NCBI GenBank assembly: GCA_021203865.1
Contig: JAJQAJ010000004.1
Location: forward strand, 1-33,831
DNA from: Clostridia bacterium
GTDB lineage: Bacteria > Bacillota > Clostridia > Christensenellales > Borkfalkiaceae
Direction of reading: 5' to 3'
DNA length: 33,831 bases
The notes beneath the pieces are model-generated. The model was not told where the DNA came from. It saw only the letters and a program-made list of their open reading frames with translations, and made no database searches. Shown here piece by piece: positions 9,401-21,400 of this stretch; position 1 is the stretch's first letter, and every line of letters starts with the position of its first letter. A program made the translations under genes and the position numbers.

Positions 9401-12400
9401 GGAAAAGTCGTCATAAGAGACAACTTTGCGGGCGGAAATGAGAGCGATGTGTACCTCATGGACGGGCAATTTATCACACTCGCGGGCGAGCTCCAAAAAG
9501 GCTCTTATGTCGGTGTCTCTCTCTATAACAATCTCGAAGGTGACGGGACGCAAAGACAGATTACCAATTCGGAGAGCTCAACTGAGTATTATCTCACATC
9601 TTATAGATATTTCCGTCTCAACGACGAAAATCTTTCCTCGTACACTATCGCGTACTCTCAGTCGGGAAGATACGTGGTGATACTCGATGTTGAAAATCTC
9701 GTCGCGGTAATAGACTACGGCGACGCGTACGAATACGCTGACTCGTTCAGCGCGGCCATAAATAAAGCCGTCTTTGACACCGAGAGCGGGGCGGGAACAA
9801 TGGTTCTTGTCGCCGACGTCGACATGACGGCGGAGTTCCCGGAAGGATATGTGGTCGAGGAGGGGACATATCTCAACATCGACCTCAACGGACACAGACT
9901 GGTCGCGTCCGGCACGGACTACAGCCCGTTCAGGGTGTACGGCACGATGACGCTGGACGATTCGACGGGCTATTACGCGGAATGCGACGGTAACGACGAG
10001 GAAGGCGTGTATGACAACGACGACGGCACATACACGACGATATACAGAATGTCGGACACCGAGACAGGCGTGACATCCCGATATTCATACACATCCGGCG
10101 CTATAACCGGCTCGGATTCGCTCACCACACTGTCAAATTATAACTCGTACGGGACCGTGGCCGTGAGGGTCGGCGGCAAATTTACCATGTACGGCGGGTC
10201 GATTGTCCTAAACACTCACCCCGAGGGCGGCGGAGTGGCCGTCATTGGCGACGGCAATGCTGACGCGGAGTTCTGTATGTACGGCGGCTCGGTTTCGGGA
10301 AACACGGCGAACGGCAGCGGCGCGTCGGGCGGCGGAATATATTCCGTTTTTTCAACCACTTACATCTACGGCGGCATCGTGAGCTCGAACTATTCGGCTA
10401 CGCGTGGCGGCGGAATAAGCGTCGTGAACAGGTCGACGTTCTACATTGGAGCGACGGCTGAAAGCGCGGCATATGTTGAGCAGAGCCCCGTGGTGTCTGA
10501 CAACGCGGTCGGAAGCTACGGCGGCGGCGGAATATACGTTTCCAACAGCATTGGCGCCACTTACAGGCTTGACGTTCGCATAGCCGACTGCAACATCGAA
10601 TACAACACTTCGGAGTCGGACGGCGGCGGAATATTCGTCTACGGCAAGGTAAGCGGTGTCGAGGGCGCCTTCGTCGCGTACAACGAGGCCGTCAACGGCG
10701 GCGGCTTCTACATCCGGAAAGGTGAGGGCTCCATGGAAGGCGGGCGATTCCATTCCAACGTTGCGACATCGGCGGGCTACGGCGGCGGAGCCGTGTATGT
10801 CGAAAGCGACTGCGTATTTGAGATGAGCGGGGTGGTTGCCGACGACAACATCTCGTACGGCCACGGCGGCGGCATATACGTTGAAAGTGGGGCGGAGGCC
10901 CATCTCGAAGGCTGTGAGCTTTCGTTCAACAGCGCGGCCGGGCTCGGCGGCGGTGTGTACGCTCTGGGCCTTCTCGGCGTTTCGGGTGAGACCGTGATAT
11001 TTGACAACTCCGCTTCTGGCCTTGAAAACAACGTGCTTCTTCCCAAAAACGGATACATAACGCTTGACGGGCTTCTTTCCGGTGAGGCAAAAATAGGCGT
11101 TTCGTTCGCCGATAACTCGCAGACTCAGATAACTGAGAAGGAGAGCGGCACCACAAGATACCTTTCGGCGTATAGGTACTTTTGTCTCGACGAAGACGCG
11201 GACAAATATGTCGTGTACTATTCGACTTCAAGATACGTCCTCAAAATTTCCGCTGACGAAATTTCCGTCATGGTCGAGGACTCAAATGGCGGCATCTCGT
11301 ATTATGTGACGATTGAGGACGCGTGGGAGGCGGCTCTTTCATCCGATTTAGAAAACGTGAACACGGTGGTGCTCATGAATGACGTTGTGACAGGCTCCGA
11401 GCTGTACGTTGCCAAGGGCGAATATCTGGAACTTGATTTTAACGGTCACACGCTAAGTGAGGCCTCCCACGGCCACGCGATTCTCGTCGAGGGATATCTA
11501 AAAATATTCGATTCGACGGAAAAATACGAATTTGACATAAAACATGAAGGTGACGCCGGGGTTGTAGATAACGGCGACGGCACTTTCACGACATATTACG
11601 CAACCATCGCCGACATGGAAACAGGCGAAAAACAGTGGAACTCATACACATCGGGAGGCATGACGGGAGTTGACATGGCGGATGTCACTGGGGCCATACA
11701 CGTAAAAGGCGCGGGCGTTCTTGATATGTGCGGCGGCTCCATCGTTTTGAACGCGTCCGGCACGGGCATTTACATGCGTAGCGCGGACAACGAGAGGCCC
11801 ACGTTTAATATGTACGGCGGCTCGATTTCCGCAAACACGGTGACGCAGAACGCCGGCGCGGCGGTTGACGCGTACGGCGCGCATATAAACATTTATAGCG
11901 GTATCATCGCCTCGAACGAGGCGTGGGGCGAGAGCGCCGCGATAATAAACGGCGACGGCAGTTCAAACGTTTATCTCGGCACGGACGACGAAGACATCCT
12001 CTCCAATCTTAAAAGTTCCAATCCGGACGCATACGCGGCGGGAATCGCCATGACCGGAAACTTCGTCGGCTCGGACGGATATCAACGTCTCATATATCTT
12101 TCCTTCTCTTCTAAGGGCTTTAAAATGTATGACAGAGTCGAAATGTCATACAACGTTCAGGACGCGGACGAGAGAGGCTTCATCCAAGTTTCCGCGGACT
12201 CCGGAAACTACTACGGCGGCGTCATCGCCTGGAACGTCACCGGCTCGGAGTACGGCGTGATACAGTATCTTAACAGGTCGTATTTCCACGGAGACTTTTA
12301 TCTCGGACACAACGTGACAAGGTACGGCGACCCCGGCAACATTCTTATACCTTCTTCGGGCTACGAACTTCGCGTCGACGAAGATTTTTCCGGAAAGATG

Positions 12401-15400
12401 TTTGTGTCGAACCTTTTGGAGGCGGGGGAGAGTCTCAAAGTCACGTCATACGCCGTAACAAGCGATATCTTGGGACACGTCCTTTCCGATTACGGATACT
12501 GCAAAATTGTCGACACATATCTTTACTTCAATGGAGAGCATGAGAGCGTCACGTACATTTTGACATATGAAGACGGTGAGTTTTACCTCGGCGGCGTCTG
12601 CGACATCTGCGGCGAGACGGTGTCCCGTGTTCTTTTGACGGAAACTGAATATAATCTCAAAATCGAATTGAATGAAGACGGCAAGGCCGTGGCGAAAGTG
12701 ACAAGCTCGGACGGCGGCGAGATTTGTACGCTTGAGCTTGAGGGCGGATACCTTGTCACCTCGTCGGACAGTGCCATGGCGTGGTATCCGGACATTGATG
12801 GCGCCGTGGAAAGTCTCAAAGACGGCGACACGCTGACAATTTTGGAGTACACCAATCTTTACGGAAGCGGCCTGGAAATCAGCGTTCCCGGCGTCACGGT
12901 TGACATAGACGGTCAGACATTCGTTGGGAGCATTTCGCTTACGGGCGAGGGCTCGTCTTTAAACCTTTCCGGTGGCAATTTGTCGGGAAACGTCTCCGTC
13001 AACGGTGACGTGGATCTTTCCGGCGGATATATTACGGGCTCGGTTGAGATAAAAGGCGACGACTCGTCCTTGTCCCTTGGCGGCGGCACGATAGGAGGCG
13101 ACGTAGAAGCGACGGGCGCGATTACCATCGACCTTGAAGGCGGAGTTATAGAGGGGGGTCTCACCGTTAAAGGCGGAAGCTCTTCCGTGACCGTGACAGA
13201 TTCGAGCGCTAGCGATGGCTTTGGCTCCGGCCGCGTTGATGGGCTCATATTAGTGGAAGAGGGTAGCCTTACAATAGAGGCCGGCACGTACAGCGCCGCG
13301 TCGGGCGCCTCTCAATATTTTGAAACCGAAAATGATGATGAGAAGGTCGCCGTCGTGTATGTTCCGGAAGGCGGTGACAAATACACTCTGACCTCATATG
13401 AGAACGTGGAATCATACTCCGAGGCAAAAGTGGAGCTAGACGGCGTCACATACTACTTTGAGTCTTTTGAAGACGCCTTCGCCTTCGTGGAAGCCGCGGG
13501 AGGAGGGACGATAACGCTTTGCGAGGATGTGTCCTCGGACGCCGTGCTGGATGTTTCGGGCGACATTGTGATAGATTTGAACGGGCGTGACCTTGCGGTT
13601 AATTTTAACCTCGACGTAAAAGGAGGCTATACGGAAAGCGGCCTATCACTCACCGTGGAAGATACGTCTTCTGACACCGAAAAAGGCACTCTTTTTGGCA
13701 CAATAACCGTGACCGGGGAAAACACATCTGACAAGGAGGCAGATGAGGGGTACGGCTCATACGAAAATTCACTTAGCGTGTCTTCGGATGTCTTCGGGAC
13801 GAGCCTTTCCGTTGACCTTACCGGTCTCACATCGGAAAATGTCGCGTACGGCCTTACCACGAACGAAGAGGGAAACTACATCATATCGAAGGGCCACAGC
13901 CATTCATATGTAAACTTAGAGTACACATACAACGAAGACGGCAGCGTGACATATGTTCTGGTCTGCGACTGTGGTGACGTGGAAGGAGAGCTTTATGTGG
14001 GGAAGGTTGACGGGTTCATTTATGACAGTGTCTTCGGGACTGTGATGGTTATTGTCTCCGAAGAAAACGGCGAAAACTCCGATTCATTCTTCATTGACGC
14101 CGTAGCGATGATAAGCTATGAAGATGAGAACGGTGTCACTCACACGGCGTTCTTTGAGAGTGTGGAAGGCGCTCTTGAATACGCGGAAACGCTCTTCGGT
14201 GAAAATTCAAAGGATATTACACTCACCCTAATGGAGGACACGGAAATTGACGCCGTGATATCCTCCGGTGAGCTTACGATAAATCTCAACGGCTACGACA
14301 TCGAAGGCTCTATAACATTGGACGACGCAGCTTCGGTCACGATAGAAAACACGGCGGCTTACACATATAACTATGATGAGACGACCGGGGCCGATTTAGG
14401 AACTTCAACCGAGTTGAAATCCGGCAAGGGCGGCGCAATATACATCGCGATAACGGAAGAAAGCGACGAATCGCTCGAAATATGCGGTGGGTACATCGAA
14501 GAGGAGGACCTTGACTACTATTCCGATTATATCGGAGATATGTTCGTTGCCGTCTATGAGAACGGCAGATACACGGTGATGGAGGAAAGCTATGCCGAAG
14601 AAAAAGCTGTCGCATACATTGAGGACGCGGACGGGAACAGAACATATTACATGTCGCTGCAAGACGCCGCGGACCACGCCTCGGACGGTGACACAATCTA
14701 TGTCACTCAAAACGCCGCGGTCGCCGAAAGCGAGACCGTGCACATTTTCGGAAAGGATATTACCATAGATTTAAATGGCGGAACCCTCAACGCAGACATC
14801 GTGGTGGAAAGCGACGCCTCTCTTACGATAAAAGATACCTCGGACGCAGGTCTTCTTTCCGGGTCCGTTTCGGGGAGCGGGGAAATAAGCATAGAGAGCG
14901 GCTCCTACACGTTTGACGTGGGCTCATTCGTAGCTGACGGCAAAGTGGCATACGGAATGAGCGACGAAACATTCGGGTATACGGAAGAAGTCATATACAA
15001 AGTAGTCGACAAATACGGGAGCGAGGTGGCGGGTGCCGCGGCCTTTGTGACCTACACCGGGGAAGACGGAAGCGAGACAACTGTCTACTATGACGACGTG
15101 GAGAGCGCCATGGCCGCTCTTAAAGGCGGCGACACAATCACACTTTTAGGAGATTGTGACGGAGACCTTGATTTCGACGTCGAAGGTGACGTCACACTTG
15201 ACTTAAACGGACATACCGTTTCGGGCGCCGTCTTAGTGGGAGAGGATACATCTCTTACCATAAAGGACTCCTCCGCCGGAAGAGCGGGCGTGGGAGCCGA
15301 ATATCACGAAGGAGACGGCTTCGTCGCGGGAGAGGTAGAGATTTCCGGAAGCCTCACAGTTGAGGGCGGCTCATATAGCGAAGACGTTTCCGAATACGTG

Positions 15401-18400
15401 GAAGAGGGGAGCGGATACGCCGAATACGTCACAACGTGTGGCACCGAATGCGGAAATTACATCTACACCGTGATGAACGAAAAAGAGGCGGCAGGAAAAG
15501 CCGCGGCCTCCGTGGCATATGTTACGGAAGACGGCTTAGAGCACACTGTGTACTTCGATGACGCCGCGGCGGCCATAGAATGGGCGGACAGCCTGTCGGC
15601 GGATGAGACGTCCGGCACGGGCGACGTAATTGTCACTTTGTATGACGATGTTTCATCGGCGGTTGAAATAAAAGGCGACATCGTGGTAGATCTCAATGGA
15701 CATGATGTTTCGGGCGGCGTCACCGTGGATGAGGGCGCGTCTTTAACGATTAAGGGACACGGAAACGTGGGGACAATCGAAAGCTCGGGAGATTTCACCG
15801 CGGAAGGCGGCACGTATGATAGCGACGTTTCGGGAAATGTAAGCGAGGGAAAAGTCATTTTAGTCCATTCCGGAACGGATCCAATCGCGGACACATACGA
15901 GGTCTTAGATGAGAGGGACGCGAGAGAGAGTGCCGCGGCTTCCGTCACCGTGACAACCTATATTGACGGGGAAGCCGTTGAGACCACGACATACTATGAT
16001 AGCGTTGAAAAGGCTCTGGAAGCCATAGAAAGCGCGAAAGATGAGGGAGATACAAGCGAATACACCCTAACTTTATGGGGCGATGTCGAAACGCAAGACG
16101 TCGCGGGCGACTCTTTGGACCTTTCCGGAAACTTCACCTTCGACATGAACGGCTACGACGTTGAGACGGATATCAAAATCGGCGCGGGCTCGGAAATTAC
16201 CATAGACCTTAACGGCGGGAGCCTTGAAGGGGATCTCACCGTGGGGGAGGCAAGCGAAACCCCTGCGTCTCTTACGATAGAGGATTCAAGCGCGGACGAA
16301 GGGAGCGCCGGCACCGGAAAAGTGAACGGGAATATCACCGTCGAAAATGAGAGTACTGTCACCGCGAACGGCGGCACATATTCCGAAAATGCCGACATGT
16401 CCGGCATTGGAACGGGAGAGGACTACGTTGAAGTCATTATGTCCGACGGCTCCATCCTCGTCGTTTCTGAAAATATTGCCGAAAATCTTGCCGGGGCGTA
16501 CACCGTCGAGTTTGAGGGGGACGGCGATGAAGTTGTGGGCTCAAAGATTTACTACGAGTCCGCGGCTGACGCCGTGAAGGCGGCCGCAGAAAACGGCGGA
16601 AACGTCGTTCTTTTGAGCGACGCGGAAATAGAGGGGACCCTCACTATTTACACGGACGTCACGATAGATCTCAACGGCCACACATTGAACGCCGACATCG
16701 TAATAGAGGCCGATAAGACAGGTGAAAGTCAAACGACAGAATCCGGCAAGGGTGGTTCTTTGAAACTTACCGACAGCTCCGCGGATGAAGGAAAAGAGGG
16801 CTTGGGCGCTCTCACGGGCTCCGTCACCGTTATAGGCTCCGGCACTCCCAAAACGGAAGATGGGGGCGAAACATACACCAACCCGTACGCGGACACGTTT
16901 ATCTTCACGAACGGCGCGGCACCCGGAAACGGGCTCAACATCACTTTGAACCTCACAGGGGATAGTACAAGCGGTCTTACATATGTCTTTGAGGACATTG
17001 AAGGGGATAGCGGAGACACATATTACGGCATAAACCTTGAAGAAGGCCACGAGCACTTATATGAGATAGAGGTATGGACGAAATGCGATGACGGGTCCGT
17101 CACCCTTATTCTCAAATGCTCATGCGGCGATGTGGAGATAGGCGTCGACGAAAATGAAATCTCCTACACGATAGGCTTTGACGAGCTTACAAAGACTTCA
17201 AACGGCGACGGCACATATACCGTGGAAGGCACCGCCGTGGATATAGCAGGCGTCGAGCATTATTACGAGGACACGAGAGACATTGTCGCGACGGTGGTAT
17301 GCGAGGGGGATACATACTTTTTCGACTCACTGCAAAGCGCCATCGATTTCGCTGAAAGCCTTGAAAAAGAAGATGTCGTGATAACCCTTGAAAAAGACAC
17401 GGACGAGGATGTCACGATTTCCGGGGGCGTCATAATTGACCTTGGCGGAAAAACGCTTTCGGGAAATATCGAGGTTTCGGAGAGCGGCTCACTTACAATC
17501 GAAGGCGAGGGCGTGGTGGAAGCTGACATCGAGGTTTCAGGCTCCCTTGACATTACGGGCGGGGAGTATGAAGGCAAGATTGAGGTTTCGGAAGGCGGCT
17601 CCCTTACCGTGTCGGGAGACACCATAATAGAAAGCGTCCTTGAAATAGCTGACGGCGCCGAATTTGTCGCCATGGGCGGCACGTACGCTCCCGGAAATCT
17701 CGACGCGGTTTCGGCCGCGATAGTGGACGGGTACGCGGGACACGTCTTTGAAGACGGGTCCGTGGAGGTCATAAGCGGGGAAGAAGGCGCGGAAGGCGCC
17801 GTGGCTATGGTTGAAAGCGAGGACGGCACCGTCATATACTACGACAGCTTTGACGATGTTTCGGAGAATATAAAGGACGGTGACACGGTGACGCTCCTTG
17901 AAAACGTCGAGGACGGTGAGTCGCTCGACATCATCGGGGCCGGCGTCACGGTGGATCTCAACGGCAAAGAAATAAACGGCACGCTGAACGTCTTAGGGGG
18001 TGATGAGGGTGAGGCCTCTTCCGTCACTATTACGGGCGACGGGTTCGTCGACACCGTGAGAGTCGAGGACGGAAGCTCACTTTCCATTCAGGGCGGCACG
18101 TATGACGACTGGTCCACGGCGTCCGGTTACATCGACGAAGAAGATGAAGACGGAGAATACGTCATATTCGTAAACTCCGACATGACCTATACCGTCATGA
18201 CAAGAGAAGAGGCGGAAAGCCTCGCGGAGGCGAAAACTTCGGCCGCCGGGGAAGAAGGGGGATATTCGGGGGACATCTATTTTGAAAACGTGCAGGATGC
18301 CGTAAACTACGCGGAAAGCTACGCGGAAGATGAGACCCCGACTGTAACACTGACCGGCGACACGGACGGCGGCATAACCGTAACGGACGGCATAGAGCTC

Positions 18401-21400
18401 GACCTTGACGGCAACACACTTAACGGCGACGTGTATGTGGAAAGCGGCGCGGCGCTTTCCGTCACCGACAGCTCTGAAATAGGTGGTGACAATGGCGAAA
18501 CTGAAAGAGAGGGCACCGGCACCATCACAGGCAGAATTTACGCCGCGAGCGGAACGGATGAAGAAAACGAAACGAAAGTAGAAGTTTCAGGCGGGACCGT
18601 GGAAGGCGGCGTAAGTGGCGGCGACTATACATCCGTGGATGTCTCGGGCGGCACCGTGGAAGGCGGCGTGAGCGTGGGGGAAAACTCTTCCGTCGAGGTT
18701 ACAGGCGGCGAGGTGGACGGCCTCATATCCGTAGGGGAAGAAAGCTCCGTTTCCATAACGGGCGGCACGCTTTCCGATGAGGAAAATCTTGTCTATCTCC
18801 CCGATGGTGATGACGAGAACGCTTACGTCGGCGTCGTGACAGGCGACGGAAAATATGAGGTGGTAAAAACCGCGGACGTGGACGAGTTCGCTGACGCGTA
18901 CGTCGAAAAAGAGAGCGGCGAAAAGACGTATTTTGAAAACTTAGAAGACGCCGTAAGATACGCGGAAGAAAGCGGCGGGAAGGTGGTTTTGACGGGCGAT
19001 GTGTCACTAAGTGACACTCTTGACATCTACGGCGATGTCGAAATAGACCTTGGCGGCCACAATCTTGACGCTGACATAGTCATCCACGCCGACTCATACG
19101 ACGAAAACGGCGATGTGGACGGGTACGGCGATGGCGGGTCCCTGAAAATTTCCGACAGCTCGGCGTATGACGGCGATGAATTCACGGGGGATGGCACCGG
19201 CACTTTGACGGGTTCCGTGGTAGTTGTGGGCGAAGGCTCTGTTTTAGGCGAGGGCGAAGGTTCTGCTTCCGGCGAAGGCGGCCTTTATGATGACGTTTTC
19301 GCCATGACGGACGGCGTAGAACCCGGACAGGACCTTGACATTGACCTTTCCGGTCTTGGAGGAGAGGAGGATGGATACACGTTCGGATATGACGAGGAGA
19401 GCGGAAATTTCGTCGTAGAGTCGGACGGACACACACATTATTACAATATTCTTATCTGGGAATACGACGAGGCCACGGGCGAGATGACTTTAAAGTTCAA
19501 GTGCGCCTGCGGCGAGTATAAAAAAGATGGTGGGGTTGTCGTTGAGCTTGAGGCGGAAGTGACGCGCACGGTGAGCGAAGACAACACAAAGGTCACCTAC
19601 ACGTACACCGCGGTTGACGGCGAGGAAAACGAATATTCGGTAAGCTACACATACGACATCGTGGCGATGGTAGCATACACCGATGAAGACGGAAAAGAAT
19701 GCGCCGAGTATTTTGAGAACGCGCAAGACGCCGTGGATTTCGCGGCGAAGTGTGGCGGCACGGTCACTTTGACAGAGGATGTGTCGGGCGGAGAAATCTA
19801 TGTTTCGGGAGAAAGCTCGGTTGAGATTGACCTTGGCGGTCACACCTATGAAGGCAGTGTCTTCGTGGAGGAAGGCTCGTCTCTCACCTTCACCGATTCG
19901 AGCGATAAGGGAGACGGCACCGTTGAGGCCGTGATAACCTCGGACGGCGACCTCACATTTGACGGCGTCGATGTGGTACTTACCGGCGACATGGAGGTGA
20001 CGGGAAGTGGAAACCTCTATATATCGGGGGACGTCACGATAGATTTAGGTGGAAGCTCCATGGAAGCTACCCTTAAGTTTGAAGATGATGGTGGGGACAA
20101 TTCCTCGTCTCTCAAGGTTACGGGGGGCGAGGGGAGTGAGTTTATTCTCACAGGCGACGTGGAACTTGGCTCATCCAAACTTGAAATCACGGGAAACGTC
20201 GAATTTAACCTTGGAGGCTACGATATCACCGCGTCGGAAGATGGAGATACCTCAAAGTACGGTGAAATTGTCTTTTCCGGAAATTCGTCGGTAAGCCTCG
20301 ACGGCGGGAGTATTTCCGCGCCCGTCACCGTGGAAGATGATGAAACGGGCTACTCAAACGTTTCAATCGACGTGGACGGCGGAAAAATCGACGGCGAAAT
20401 TAAAGTTGAAGGAAACCTCACAATAGACCTAGACGGCGGCACGGTTTCCTCAGACATTGAAGTTGAAGAAAACGGCTCCCTCATTGTCGTGGATTCGAGC
20501 TCTAAAAACTTTGGATCCCTTGATGGCTCGACAATTACCGTTGATGCGGGAGGCGGGCTGGAGCTTCATGACGAAAGTTACGACGCTGACAAATTCTCAC
20601 CGGAAGTTACATACGATAACTGCTATGTTCTCGTAGCCGCGGCGGAAGAGGACGGCACGATATATTACGAGGTCATCTCAAAATACGCGCATGGCGAAAA
20701 TCACGGCTATGACCTGGGCCCCACGAAAGTTACTCTTGATGCGGAAAATTCGACGCTTAAAATAACATACACATGCCTTTGCGGCGAGAGTGTCGAATGC
20801 GTGGTTGAGCTTATCTACGGCGAGAACTACACGACATCCTATGAGGACGTTGAGGACGAAGATTACAAAGAGGTCACCGTGACCTATTTTGTCGCCGACT
20901 ATTTCACCGCCCCGAACGGCGTCATGTATCCCGTCATGGCGGAGGGGAGCGAAGTGATAAGTTGCGCCAAGCTTTATCTCGCGGACGGCGACGATGCCGC
21001 CGGCGACTACGGCACTACATACCCGGATTCAAGCTTCACTCTTGATAGAGTGGACGCGAATTGCGCCTTAGGCGGTACGGACACATACACACTTGGAGAT
21101 GGCGGCATAATTGTCGTCGTGGAAACCGACGTTCGCCACACCGGGATAGCGAGGGTCGAAGCTGACTGGGCGGAAGGATACGACGTATACTTTTGCGAGG
21201 ACTGCGGGATGTACTTTGTCGGAAGCGAAACAACTCCTTCCGGAAACGGGTACGCCTCTGAGGAGAGCGTGAAAGCCGCCATAGAAAGCTCGGAGAGCTT
21301 CGCTGAAGATGTTAAGGACGCCATGTCCGCTCTTGAAGATTTTCTTATAAGTAGCGGCGCGAGCGAGGATGGCGGGTACGGCGCGTATGAGGCGTTTGAT

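Larger units (their letters stand above)
12778..20640 (+). repeat. Zone 2: thirteen shorter DLNGH modules
   Basis: Headers start near 12778, 13446, 14142, 14639, 15078, 15543, 15986, 16541, 17310, 17832, 18272, 18921 and 19705. The pattern is YYDSxxxAL..., GDTVTLLEDV, VTIDLNGHTLSG, SLTIKDSSA, a GGTYSxDVS turn and a connector ending in a run such as AEAKA or AASV. The unit is mostly 130-260 residues, rich in Asp, Glu, Gly, Ser and Thr. It shares the header and DLNG strand with zone 1 but lacks the MYGG rungs. Confidence 0.8.

Noticed and set aside
8999..9553. Long antisense ORF inside the giant gene (also 10352-10903 and 22156-22794)
   Set aside because: These mirror the biased, repetitive codons of the sense strand, have no recognised domain and lack start signals.
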